Notes: generated by a model from the sequence alone, not told the origin. Counted from the stretch's first letter, positions 1 to 10,338 are shown. The stretch: DNA of 64,000 nucleotides from Isoetes taiwanensis (GCA_021234155.1 JAJEKV010000212.1:560001-624000), one strand, 5' to 3'. Program-made: numbers and translations.

Positions 1-487
1 ACTAAAAACCAGTTTAAGGGTCTTGTGCAGTCATGACATGAACCTACAACTTAGTCTTGACATGAACCTACAACGTAACTACAACTTGACATTATCTTGA
101 CCTACAACTCATCTTGACCCGGGTCTTTACCATTATAACTTCAATACTTCATGTCACCTCTGAAAGGACATTCAGCAAATGATGCATTCATAAAAAACAA
201 AACTGTTTGGCAAAAAGTGTCAATCCCCACAAATGAATTTGCAAAAATCTAGCCATCATCAATAGCGCATTTAGACATTTGTGAGAAGATATGATACGGC
301 AATGACTTTTGTTAGACAAGGTTAATATGTAAAGTGAAATGTTTTGGTGGAGACATTTGATCCCAAGACCAATGACTGGCATGGATGGATGAAAATAAGG
401 TGACTTGAGTGGACTTGATTTTAATGCTATCCTTAGACTGCTGGAGGCATTAAATTGACGGCTTTTCGAGCTTGAAGCAATCCTTGT
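1..487. other. upstream non-coding region
   Basis: I see no gene here. The first 130 bases carry three or four loose copies of a motif reading CTTGACATGAACCTACAAC, a small degenerate tandem array. The rest is AT-rich and is probably the 5' flank of the receptor-like gene that follows. No promoter element can be assigned with confidence. Confidence 0.5.
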
Positions 488-1999
488 ATGTTTATAGATA
501 GAGCTATGTGGTTCTCAAGGCTTGGTTGGCTTATTATCCTCTTCTGGCTGCCTGATGTATGGGCCAAAAGGTATGAGTTGAAACCAGGGTGGAACACCAA
601 TAACACTTGGCCTCCAAATCTACCCATTTCTGGATCTGAAGGGACATACAAACCCCTCTTTCTAGATTATCAGAATCACACCATGATCTCCAGTGACAAT
701 GGCAGGTTCTGTTTGGCCATGTATGTGTTCGACAATAATCCAAAAGATTACTACCTCACTGTTGTGATGGGCTGCAATGTAACTGGAGCAGGTGTTCCTG
801 TATGGATTGCCAACAGAAATTCTCCATGCCCTTCAAGCTATGTTTTCAGATTTTCGAGAAGCTATAACAGTTATCATCTATACGATGACCAAAGCACTAA
901 TTGGGCAAGTCCAAAGTCATTAGGCAGTGCAGAGCTCCAGGATTCTGGCAACTGGGTTTTGTATGATAACTCAACACTAGGGGCTGTAATATGGCAGACT
1001 TTTGATCACCCTACTGATGTCTTATTGCCGGGCCAAAATCTTACAGAATTCTTGATGCTGTGTAGCAGAGCAAATTCTTCTACAGGCTATACTGGGTCTT
1101 TTTCTGCATCTGTTGAACAAAACAGGTTTGTTCTCTACCTTAACATTTCCAATAATCCTCAGCCTTACTACAGGTCTCCTTCTTCCTCCTGTCCCTCTTC
1201 AGATGCATATGCTGTAGTGGTATACAAAGACCATAGCCTTGAGTTGTCATATGATACTTGCAGCCCTGTAGGGATTAAAAAATTTAATCTGCCCGAGGGA
1301 ACTGCATCAAATGGCATGAGTTTCCTTAGGCTAGAAGAAAATGGTGATCTTGTTTCATATACCTTTGACTCCAGTGTGTGGAAATCAGCCAAGTTTTTTG
1401 ATAATAAATGCGATCTTCCTACTAGCTGTGATACATATGGATTTTGTAGGGAAGAAAAATGCCAGTGCCTTTCTACCAAGAATGTGACTGTAAGTGTAGA
1501 GGACAATAGTCTCAGAGCTTCAAGTTCAGAAAAGTGTAATGATATTGAAGTGGAGAAAGCTCCTTGCAACCAGAATTTGGAAAGAAATAATCACTTTGTC
1601 CAGCTTGAGGATTACACATACTTTTCCACAGACTACATTGATGGCATTAAAGGAATGTCAGAACGGAGCTGCAAAGAGTCTTGCCTGTCAAACTGTTCTT
1701 GCAGTGCTTTTGTGTATGGAAATAAGGAATGCTTTCTAATTGACCAAGTCCTTGGAAGCTTTAGGTCTTCTGCAAAAATGCAGAGCTATCTTAAATTTCG
1801 TAACGAGGACATTGTCTCAGGCCAGTTGGAAGTGCATAGCAATGAAAGTTATGTAAGGGGGCTTATTGCTGGTGTAGTGCTCTGCATTGTAGTTATTATT
1901 TGCCTTGCACTCGTTATCGTCAAATTAGTTCGAAATAATAAGCTTCAACATCCCAGGCTGTTGTTCCAGTCTGTTGCAAGCTGGAAATTCACTAACTAG
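488..1999 (+). CDS. S-domain (G-type lectin) receptor-like protein lacking a kinase
   Basis: A 503-residue open frame with the extracellular layout of plant S-domain receptor kinases. A hydrophobic signal peptide lies at about residues 7-26, so Met at 506 is as good a start as 488. A bulb-type lectin domain follows, with the landmark WQTFDHPTDVLLPGQ at about residue 169. An EGF-like stretch begins CDLPTSCDTYGFC near 307, a PAN/apple-like cysteine region spans about 357-435, and one transmembrane helix spans about 455-480. The family normally continues into a cytoplasmic serine/threonine kinase. Here the frame stops about 20 residues after the membrane segment, and I see no kinase motif in the next kilobase. 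It may be a membrane receptor-like protein acting as co-receptor or decoy, or a gene truncated by loss of its 3' part. Sequence alone does not decide this. The ectodomain frame is uninterrupted, unlike its relative at 48 kb. Confidence 0.8.
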   Translation: MFIDRAMWFSRLGWLIILFWLPDVWAKRYELKPGWNTNNTWPPNLPISGSEGTYKPLFLDYQNHTMISSDNGRFCLAMYVFDNNPKDYYLTVVMGCNVTGAGVPVWIANRNSPCPSSYVFRFSRSYNSYHLYDDQSTNWASPKSLGSAELQDSGNWVLYDNSTLGAVIWQTFDHPTDVLLPGQNLTEFLMLCSRANSSTGYTGSFSASVEQNRFVLYLNISNNPQPYYRSPSSSCPSSDAYAVVVYKDHSLELSYDTCSPVGIKKFNLPEGTASNGMSFLRLEENGDLVSYTFDSSVWKSAKFFDNKCDLPTSCDTYGFCREEKCQCLSTKNVTVSVEDNSLRASSSEKCNDIEVEKAPCNQNLERNNHFVQLEDYTYFSTDYIDGIKGMSERSCKESCLSNCSCSAFVYGNKECFLIDQVLGSFRSSAKMQSYLKFRNEDIVSGQLEVHSNESYVRGLIAGVVLCIVVIICLALVIVKLVRNNKLQHPRLLFQSVASWKFTN

Positions 2000-3190
2000 A
2001 CCATATTCTTGATCTCGTGGGCATAGATCAGTCAAAAGATTATAATCATGTCTTACATGTACTTCTTCTGGAATATGATGCTCGTTTGATTCCCATTTCC
2101 TGAGATTATAGACCAACATTTATGAAATGCTCAATTTGCAATCCTTTGTGATGCATGCTGAAAAGGTTGAATCCATCCAAAACATGTAGGTACTGACAGA
2201 GTTTATTGTGAAAGGCCCCCTTCTGTCTCCATTTGAATGCATGCTGAAGACTCACGAAGGCGTCGGAAGACCCATTGAAAGATCAGTCGTGGTGACAGAA
2301 ATTTATGTGAAATTGTCTCCTTGCGGTTACTTAATAAGATAGCTTCATTCTGCAAATCCGTATCTCCTATGCAATGGCCTGGGTTTTTTCCAGCCAGTGC
2401 TGGTTCTGTCTAGCATTCGTGGCCACTGCATCCACATTTGTGGTTATATCGACTAACAAATTGTATAACCATTTCATTTGTGGCCTTTCAAATAAGATTT
2501 TCAAGCTTAACCCTTTGATATGAAATATCTTCCCCTCAACTTACGTCTGTAATAGCCCAGACATAAGATGAGCTTCAGAAAATTCTATAAGTTTACCTAT
2601 AAATTCTGAGCAGGCTGGAAAGATGCAGGCAGGGTTAAGGACTCAGGCCCTTTTTCCACGGCAGGAGTAAAATATGGCTGTCCCAATGCAATAAGACAGC
2701 ATATAAGACTCCATGTCATCTCCACGTCATGTCTCAGGTAAAGAGCTTTCCCACTATAATATTTATGTTATATAAGACAACTCAAGGAATCCCAAATGCA
2801 CCGGCCTTGTTGGGCCAAGTGGCAGTTGCCTAATGGTGCAGGTTGGCCTAATGGTGCAGGTGTAACTACGTAGATCCTTTACATGATGGTTAAAGTAGAA
2901 ATAATGTCTGCACAATAAAAAATCGTGTTTGTATAACTCATGATTGTTGAAGGTTTTGTGCTGTATCCGTATGAAAATACGTAGAATGCTGATGCTGGCA
3001 TCTAGGTTTTGGTAAGAAACTATATAAGGGTATTTCAATTGTTGGCAGCCAGATAGGAGCGCGCGTGCGCCTTGGTAGATGGCGACCAGGGATCGTGATT
3101 TCAATTTGGGTCTGCATAGGCGTTTCGATCGGCATGTGGATCCGATGAGGAGATAGTTCTGTTTGCTTCATCTTGAAGGACGATGCACAG
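2000..3190. other. non-coding interval
   Basis: No recognisable gene. Frames after the stop at 1999 do not encode kinase motifs. A small tandem duplication containing CCTAATGGTGCAGG lies near 2829-2862. Open frames on the minus strand between 2763 and 3246 are antisense to the remnant that follows. Confidence 0.5.
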
Positions 3191-3830
3191 ATGAGCGGTT
3201 CCATCATGTCAATCATGTCGATGAAGAGAGCAACGGGAAAGGGCAAGGCTCATGCCATCCATGTGCCCATCTCTGTTGTGGGTTCCATGCCTGCTGATTC
3301 TAGCTTGCACAGACTCATAATTCCTCTGCCATGCTAGGAGGCAATTGATATCTCTCTGACACTAGGACTGACAGGGCATGATGTCCCGCTTAGTTTCTTT
3401 GATGCCCTTTCATCATTTTGTGATAGAACATGTGTTGCTGGTGCGGTTGTCCTAGAGAGGGGATCTTCTGCAAATTACCTTTATGTCTAAGGTGTGCTGA
3501 GAGCATGCTATAAGATATCAAAGCCGTGAATGAGGCTATTAAAAGGATTTCAATTGACCTTCCAAACTAGCTGGTGTTGTGTTAGTCTATAAAGTCCTCA
3601 AGAATAACAGGCTACACTGTTTGAAGGGTCTGGAGAGGTATTGTATGAAGGACATAGGTAAGGTGCACTAGTCTTGCCATCTCCATAACATATCTGAATC
3701 CATGATTGAAAAGGGGAAGGATCTCTATCTAAGATGGGATGCTGGGGACACAAAAGGTTTGTGTGTGTTGGACAAAAGCATAATTTTCATTAAATTGGGA
3801 AATTTCGGGATTCCAATTAGGGATAAAATT
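3191..3830 (+). pseudogene. decayed Rep/HUH-endonuclease-like remnant
   Basis: Pieces in different plus-strand frames line up as one protein. The first runs from the ATG at 3191 to about 3510 and includes VAGAVVLERGSSANYLYV followed by a TAA where Gln is expected, then GVLRACYKI. After a frameshift near 3520-3570 comes KLAGVVLVYKVLKNNRLHC and LERYCMKDIGKVH, then a TAG, then HNISESMIEKGKDLYLRW. The order resembles Rep-like HUH endonucleases of eukaryotic mobile elements: a hydrophobic-His-x-His-Q-G core, then a region with a YCMKD-type motif. The HUH histidines are degraded here (YLYV). That resemblance is from memory. At least two nonsense codons and one frameshift make it non-functional. No neighbouring gene or terminal repeat was identified with it. 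Confidence 0.4.
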
Positions 3831-4424
3831 GTTTTTAAGACAAATTTTAGGGCATTTTATACGCTAATGTGGCACCATTTAGTTTTTTTTTCATACATAT
3901 TTTGTCCAGTTGGCGCTATTAATATCAGAGACAAACAAAAAAACTAGTCAAAAGCACGTTTGATTACTTTGCATAACAAATTGTAGGATGTGGTATGGGT
4001 AAGGATAAGAGCTCTCACAAGAATGCATGGAAGGACATGAGCTATCTCAATGTGGATTGTTATCTCAAACAGGCAAAATTAAAACAAATTTAAAAGATTG
4101 AAAGAAATTTGAAAGATCAAGTATCTTTGAACTTGGTCACAACAGTGTTCAGTAAAAATAAGCAAAAAGAACCTGCACCAAATAGCATGATAAGTGTATA
4201 TATAATAGCTGTTATAGCAAGATAACATCAACGGTCTATACTCTTGGCTTTATGGTTTAGAGGCAACAGTTAAGATGAGGCTGAATGGAAACATTGGCTA
4301 TCTTTCTGTTGCAATAGGGATCTTTGAAGTTGCACCATCTTTCTATGTTGTGGAGTTCTGAAAGGCACGAAAAGAGTATATGGAGTATAGGTCTTTCTAA
4401 GAGAAGTTGTCTCAAGGTCTCAAT
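3831..4424. other. non-coding interval
   Basis: AT-rich sequence without a supportable gene. The open frame that continues past 4424 on the minus strand is the degenerate tail of the PPR remnant and has no recognisable repeat beyond that point. Confidence 0.45.
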
Positions 4425-5015
4425 AACATATTCTTCTGAATGCATATTTTGAAAGCATTTCCATGAATCCTTATTGGATCCATTCTCAGCATATCCAAAA
4501 ATTAATGTGTTCCAAGTCACAACACTATGAACTGGTAGCTTGTCTAATATATGTCGTGCCTCTAAAAGTGAGCCACATTTGGCACACATATCAACTAGAG
4601 TGCTACCCATGAAAGTACCATCTTCCAAACCCTTACGCGCAATTTCCATGTGTATTTTCCTACCCTTGTCTCTTGCATCTATGCTGCAACATGCATTCAA
4701 ACAACATACTAATGTGACTATCAAATCCACTTTCAACATATGTTGCAATCAGTGCAGTCTAGCAAGCAACATCACGGACTAAAAGCCTATCCAAAACCTG
4801 TTGTGCTTCAATGGCTGAGCCACATCTAGCATACATATCAATCAAAATACTGCCAATAAAAACGTCTTTCTCAAACCCTTTTTGAGCAATTTCATTGTGC
4901 ATTTCTCAGCCACTGTTAATTGCTCCAACAGTGTCACATGCTTTTAAGTTGCAAACATATGTGATGGCATTAGAGGACACCCCTCTCGTTGCATCTGTTA
5001 AAACCATGTTGCATA
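4425..5015 (-). pseudogene. pentatricopeptide repeat (PPR) protein fragment
   Basis: Read on the minus strand from 5015 downward this gives about two PLS-type PPR modules: NAITYVCNLKACDTVGAINS, a TGA, EMHNEIAQKGFEKDVFIGS, LIDMYARCGSAIEAQQVLD, RDVAC, a TAG in place of the usual Trp, TALIATYVESGF, then in another frame ACCSIDARDKGRKIHMEIA, LVDMCAKCGSLLEARHILD and SVVTWNTLIFGYAENG. PPR proteins are organellar RNA-binding proteins, many of them RNA-editing factors. The stops at about 4755-4770 and 4905-4910 fit C-to-T-type changes. The frame jump between the modules accompanies loss of roughly 50 bases of linker. No start, transit peptide or C-terminal E/DYW domain is visible, so this is a decayed internal fragment. 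Confidence 0.8.
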
Positions 5016-5131
5016 GATAACAAAGTGGATTTTAAATATAAGGACAAACATATTTTAAAGCATATTTTGATGACTGTGTAAACAATACAAGATAAAAGCT
5101 ATCATGATGGAGGAAACCGCATTGGGGAGGG

Positions 5132-5197
5132 GGTTTCCTGAAATAAACCCCCTGGCGGCCGCCCATGAAGGCGCCGCTAGGGTTTATTTCAGAAACC
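5132..5197. repeat. GC-looped hairpin at the 5' end of copy A
   Basis: A near-perfect inverted repeat with arms of about 27 bases. The left arm starts GGTTTCCTGAAATAAACC and the right arm ends GGTTTATTTCAGAAACC. The middle is GC-rich, with GGCGGC paired to GCGCCGC around a loop near CCCATGAAG. It lies 17 bases outside the 5' inverted repeat of the element. A hairpin of similar plan sits at the equivalent place in copy B. Confidence 0.7.
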
Positions 5198-5214
5198 AAA
5201 AAATCTTGTTATAT

Positions 5215-5241
5215 ACGTAAATGTCCACAACGTGGAATTTT
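5215..5241 (+). repeat. terminal/subterminal inverted repeat of copy A, 5' arm
   Basis: A 27-base arm reading ACGTAAA, T, GTCCACAAC, G, TGGAATTTT. The reverse complement of 8769-8795 matches it at 25 of 27 positions. Flanking bases are weakly similar further out (TCTTGTTATAT against CTTTTTGTATATGA). Confidence 0.75.
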
Positions 5242-5924
5242 TTGCTAAAAAAAATATATATTTGGTCTACGATTCTTTCTCTCCTTTCTTCTCTTTCGAT
5301 CCTCTTTTCTTCTCTTCCGACAAGCGATGGAGACGGTGCGGTGAGCTTTTTGCTTGCAGCTGCACCAAATGATGTTTGTTTTATCCATTTTGTGACGGAT
5401 TTGGTGGCGCCAGAGCATAACCTGTTTTTTCATCCATTTTTTGTGCAAGATTCGTCTGCTGAGTGGCTATGGCGGAGTTTTTTTCTTCTATTGGACGCTG
5501 AGGTCTTGCATTATGCTTTTAGGTTATAATTTTGTGCATTTAGTAGTCCGGTAGTGCTTTGGTTCGAGTTTACAGATGGCTGATGCAAATATTCCTTGAT
5601 CCATTCAAGATCTTTTGTTATCTTAGAAGAAGAGGAGTTCTTAGGCAGAACTTGTAGCGCTTTGAAGGTTGTAGGTCTTTTTTCTGGTTCCATTCACTAT
5701 TCTTGCAAGCTTTTCTAAAATTTTCTTGTTTTTTGTGTAGGTTTCTTTCTTTTGGCTGTAAGTGGAGATCTTCCTAGGTATGTGGTTTATTTTTAGTATT
5801 TGATGGTTTTTATAAACCTCTATAAACGTGATCAGTTTTTATGCAGGTTATCATGAGCAATGCTATGGATTTTTAAGGCATGCAGACTTGCTGTAGGTTT
5901 AGCATTTCAGTTGTGGAGTATCTA

Positions 5925-8427
5925 ATGGAAGACAACAGGTTAAGTAGTAGACCTTTTATTTCGTATCTTTTCCATTTCTATGGAAGATCTAACTGCAGAT
6001 CAGTAAGCAGACCATCCTTTAACATTGATGTGCATGATGATTTCAATTTGGATGACGAATCAGTCCTAGATGCTGTCAATCAAGAAGATGTGGACAACAT
6101 GATGCAAGTTGTTCAGAATGAGCCTTGGTTCAATCAAGCTTTTGTAGAGAAAGATGATGGTGATGGGAGGGTTCAGAAGGAAAATGACAAACAGCCTGAA
6201 GAGTTTATGGAAATTGATGAACAGATTTTAAATGAGATTGAGAAAGGTGGTAAAGATAAATCAATTAAACAGACTACTTGGGCCAGGAGGAAATTTGATG
6301 CATGGAGAAAGTTTTGCAAGGGTGATACTAGCATTCCTATTGCAGACCGTCCAATGTATGAAACTAGCATTCTTGTTGAAGATATTCCACATACGACTTT
6401 GAATAACATGCTTGTGAGGTTCTTGCTGCAAGTAAGAAAGAAGAACGGACAGATGTTTCCTCCTGGCAGTAAATCTTGTCATCATTGTTTTAATCTGACA
6501 TATTCTAATCAATAACTTACTTGTTTACTTTTGCATGCAGTCTTAATGCGTTGTTAAAAGCTATTGGAAAAATTATAAGACAAGCTCAGATACGCAGAGT
6601 TAATTCAACAGGTCAGAGAGCAGAACCATTTAACATTCTTAAGGATGACTTATTTGTCAAAGCTAGGCTAGCTTTTATTGGTGCTGCTGACAAATCTAGG
6701 GAATCTGGCCATGCTACCAAACGCAAAAAGGTTGATGTAATCTCATTCAAGACAGAGCAGGATCTTCTTAAGGATGTTGATTTTGATATATCACGGGATT
6801 CTGTATAGATTGTGCTTCTATTTGTGTAGTAGATTTGGTATTAGGGCTGCGAAAGAATTATGGGGTGTCATGGATATTGATCTCACTCTTGAGACAGATA
6901 GTTCTTCTGCTGAATTTGTTTTATACAATGAAAGGACATCTAAGAATTGGGATACAACCTGTACCAAGTATGATGAGTCGCATTTCAGACCCCCAATCTG
7001 GAGTTATGAAGCTGATTTTGTACTGACTTACAAACAATATCAGCGACATCTTCCTCCAAAAGAGAAACCTGGACCTCGACCATTGTTCTTGCAGGCAATT
7101 GTAAACCGTAGGACAGAGGTAAATGTTTAGAATTCAAGATATTTTAAATTTGACTTTTTCGTTCTTATGTCATTGGTTTATTTGCTTAGGTTTGGTTCAT
7201 GAAGAGTAGAGTTGGAGATAGGAACATTACTGGTTGGTTGAAAGTTATGGGCAAGGTTCTCGATGCAGATATTTCCAATAAAAGTGGACGTGTTTCTCTG
7301 GTTTCTCGCATGTCCTTGGCTCTTGTACCACCTGAAATAGGAAGGCTTGTTACAGGGCATAAAAATACAGAAAATTATGAGAAGTATGTTATTTCATTTA
7401 AGTAGTTTTTTTATGTCTTAATACTTAAGTTTCTTTATGCTATCTGCAGGTACGATCGCACCAAAGAAATTCAAGTGAATGCAGCGATGAGCATCAATGC
7501 AAAACCTTATAATGAAGATGGTAGCCTCAGGATGTATACAGATGTTCTAAAAGAGGAATTAAAAAAAAGCACAAAATAAGTTTCTAGGCGTTTCATCGTC
7601 AAAGTGTTTGGTTGCTGGAGAATGTAGCAAGGGTGCAAATCATTTAGGTAAACCTTGTGATTAAACCTTGTGTAAGCAATGCTAAGCTTGTCATTATTGA
7701 AAAATAGTTCTGATATGGTTTATGGTTATTTGCAGACAACTTGCATGTTATAAATGAGTCTATTTCTCATGAACAGGGTGCTGCTCAGCAACTTCAGTTT
7801 GCAACAGGTAATTTATCAGGTTATTTATTTTAATTTCATTTCTTATGTTAGTTCCCTCTTAGTTAGTTTGTCATGGCTGGTTGTTCAGGTCAAGCCATGG
7901 ATGCGCATCAAGTGTCTGCCACAGGTAGATAATCTACTGAGTTATTTGTTAAATGGTAGTTTTTTTTACTTTTAATTTGGTTTCTTTTACATTTCTTTTT
8001 TTGCACAGGGAATAATTCAGTTTCTATTCAAGCTGAATATACCCATGGAAACCTTAACATGGTGGTTCGCAATTCTACAAGGGGTGAAACAATCAAAGGC
8101 AAGTCTATTGTTACTGATGAGAATGCAAATGTTGCGAAAAACCAGTTTGTTGGTAGCACCTCTGGTAGTAGTTCCAGAGTGTTGGTGGATTTGAATCCAA
8201 ATATTGCTCGAGAAACTCCTGGAGCTGTTGGAGATTTTACAAGTGATCCTGCATATTACAAGGATAAGAATAACAGGGATGTGAAGATAAACTATCCAAT
8301 TGATGACGCTTTATTGGAACATGCTGTTGCTACGTGGCCTGATGCAGCCAAAGCTTTTCCATGTACCGTGGTGAAGAATAACACAGTTACATATAATGGT
8401 GGATTCACATTTGTTGCTCCAAAGTAA
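5925..8427 (+). pseudogene. DUF3504/Crypton-like tyrosine recombinase gene, lightly damaged
   Basis: Exons deduced from GT..AG borders and continuous reading: 5925-5938, 5999-6468/6469, 6541-7118, 7190-7383, 7450-7647, 7736-7807, 7889-7924, 8009-8427. The product has an acidic N-terminus and a helical SAM-like region (WARRKFDAWRKF, FLLQVRKKNGQMFPPG, LNALLKAIGKIIRQAQ), then the catalytic domain: Arg in FGIRAAKELWG (codon 6843-6845), KSGR in the HxxR box (7280-7291), TGH (His codon 7358-7360) and Tyr in EKYD exactly nine residues after that His, the spacing of XerD, Cre and lambda integrase. The Tyr codon starts one base after an exon junction. A Ser/Asn-rich C-terminus ends in DAAKAFPCTVV and YNGGFTFVAP. 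Three lesions: the donor after 6468 fits only if one G was lost, there is a frame jump near 6800-6808, and one extra A sits in the A8 run at about 7560-7567. The start codon is uncertain (5880 or 5925). Confidence 0.72.
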
Positions 8428-8481
8428 GTCGGTGCACATTTATTACGCGTGTGCGATGCCCAAGGTGTTGAGAAGTCTTTG

Positions 8482-8584
8482 GAAACTTGGAAGAAGAAAT
8501 TCTGATAATTTCATCTGTTCATGTCTTTAGTTGAAACTTGGAAGAAGAAATTCTGATAATTCCATCTGTTCATGTCTTTAGTTT
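8482..8584. repeat. 51-bp tandem duplication
   Basis: Two adjacent copies of a 51-base unit beginning GAAACTTGGAAGAAGAAATT that differ at about one base, in the 3' flank of the recombinase gene. Short fragments reading GTTTCAGAACTA are repeated several times in the next 80 bases. The near-identity points to a recent duplication. Confidence 0.85.
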
Positions 8585-8768
8585 CAGAACTATGTAAACT
8601 TTTAATGTTTTGAAAAGTTTCAGAACTATTGTTTCAGAACTACAAGTTTCAGAACTACTGTTTGATGAACTTATGTTTTAAATGGTTGAGTTGTGGTTGA
8701 TTGGTAGCTCCGCTTAGATAGCACCACCAAGGTGGTTTCCTGTTTTAAACAAAAGCCTAAAAAACAAG

Positions 8769-8795
8769 AAAATTCCATGTTGTGGACGTTTACGT
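8769..8795 (-). repeat. terminal/subterminal inverted repeat of copy A, 3' arm
   Basis: Inverted partner of 5215-5241 with two mismatches. It lies about 340 bases after the recombinase stop codon. Just inside it is a short palindrome ACCACCAAGGTGG (about 8723-8735), and just outside is GACGATATCGTC near 8826. Confidence 0.75.
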
Positions 8796-8800
8796 TTCAT

Positions 8801-10130
8801 ATACAAAAAGTTTATAATTCCCCCTGACGATATCGTCGCCCCAATAGCAAATAGACTATTGGAGAAATCATGGATAAGAGCAGAGATATACCTCCAGAGA
8901 CAGTCCCGTTATGAATCAAAGGCTTGTTAAAATGAAGTACGGGCATATGCAACTTGTCAACCCATGTGTTGACAACAGGCTAAGCCTATAACTTATAGGT
9001 TCAGTCTATAAAATGCCATCAAGAATAAAAGTTATCTCTTTTAGACTTTTTGTTGGAAATGTACATATTTTGGAAATGCACGAAAATCAGAAAAAACATT
9101 TTCCCTCTGATTCTATGGTGTGAACAGAACGGAACACAACTTGCTTCCTAGAATTAACATTCATAGAAACCTCTACATATAGTTTCATCCAAAATAACAA
9201 TTTTCCGCCATACAAAATAAAAGCAACAGGAGGGTGGTTTAAATCGCATGTTGTTTATTCTAATTGGTTTAACGATACTTTGTGACAATAAATAGTTCAT
9301 TTCTTGGCTACTCTTCTATGTACATGGCATAGTGGAACCCCATTTGGTTTTACCATGCTAAACAATTCTTTTTGTTTGTTTCAAACATCATTTGTAACAA
9401 TAGTTTCTGTAGAAACCACACATATATAGGTGTATATCAAATATGTAGCATAATAACATGGGGTTTTCTTTGTGTTTTTGTACGCTTTTCACTAAGGTTT
9501 TCCTATGATTTCGTGATGTATTCAAATGGATGTACTAATGCGTACATCTAGAGTGCACCATTTCTGAGCCATTGATTTTAGCCCTTTTTTTTTCAATGGT
9601 CAACAACCAATGGCTCACAACAAAAGCCCTTTTTTGTGCGTGTGGTGCATAATGGGCACATGAAGGGCCATTGATTTTAGCCTTTTTTTCCAATGGTCAA
9701 CAACCAATGGCTCAAAACAAAAGCCCTCTTTTTGTGTGTGTGGTGCATAATGGGCACATGAAGGGCTTGAAGGGCGCATGTAGTGCAGTTTCCCCGCCGG
9801 CAACACATTTCTTATCATAACGTTTGATCCAGAGCTCTGTTTGAGATGATTTTTATTGCGTTGGAAAGCTCTCTCCGAGATCTTTTTGATAGTGTATGAT
9901 ATGGATATGTTTGGTTAAGTTATCTATGCTAAAACAACAATTTTTTGGCCGGGTTTGGTAGGCTTTCACATCCTACCAGCTGATTAATACAGGATTGCGC
10001 TATTGGATATTGTTTTATGGCTCATTCCGAATGAAGCTCGCAAAAAATTACCATGCATTTTTAGATTTTGAGGCAGTTATTAAGCAAATTACAAGGCTTC
10101 TAGATCCTTGTGCTAACAAGTAGAAAAGTT
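8801..10130. other. AT-rich non-coding interval
   Basis: No gene recognised. It contains the 99-bp tandem duplication listed separately and otherwise unique-looking AT-rich sequence. Confidence 0.5.
9570..9766. repeat. 99-bp tandem duplication
   Basis: Two head-to-tail copies starting at 9570 and 9669. Both begin CATTGATTTTAGCC and contain AATGGTCAACAACCAATGG and GGTGCATAATGGGCACATG. They differ mainly in T- and C-run lengths and a few substitutions. The internal ATGG/CCAAT elements give each copy weak dyad symmetry. Confidence 0.85.
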
Positions 10131-10338
10131 TTCCACTTTGGTTTCTCACCACAAGAATCCATGGAGGCCAAAGGCTGCTGTTAAATTCCAGTTGAAAAAT
10201 GTTTGTGTATGGGTGTTGCAAACTTTATGACTTTCAGAATAATGGGATCAATCTGCTCTCTTTGTACTTGGGTCCCATAGGCCAGTTGGTCTCCGTGGAC
10301 GATAAAATCATATTCTATTCTATTCTATTCTATTCTAT
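10130..10338 (+). mobile_element. LINE 3'-end remnant with (TTCTA)n tail
   Basis: The stretch ends with GTCTCCGTGGACGATAAAAT, then a five-base microsatellite (ATTCT repeated, about 10309-10338). Almost the same terminal block, GCCTCCGTGGACGTTAAAAT, followed by a different microsatellite, closes the LINE on the other strand at 19.06 kb. I therefore read this as a 5'-truncated LINE of the same lineage. Nothing coding remains that I can recognise. Confidence 0.55.

Larger units (their letters stand above)
5118..8800 (+). mobile_element. Crypton-like tyrosine-recombinase element, copy A
   Basis: About 3.6 kb bounded by imperfect inverted repeats (5215-5241 and 8769-8795) and carrying one multi-exon gene for a DUF3504-type tyrosine recombinase. 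Beyond the 5' inverted repeat is a strong hairpin (5132-5197). Copy B at 50.3-53.8 kb has the same order: hairpin, inverted repeat, gene, inverted repeat. The outer ends are not fixed. ATCATG occurs near 5101 and near 8866, but I cannot show that it is a target duplication. Classical Cryptons are described as lacking terminal inverted repeats, so this architecture is unusual if the assignment is right. Confidence 0.6.
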
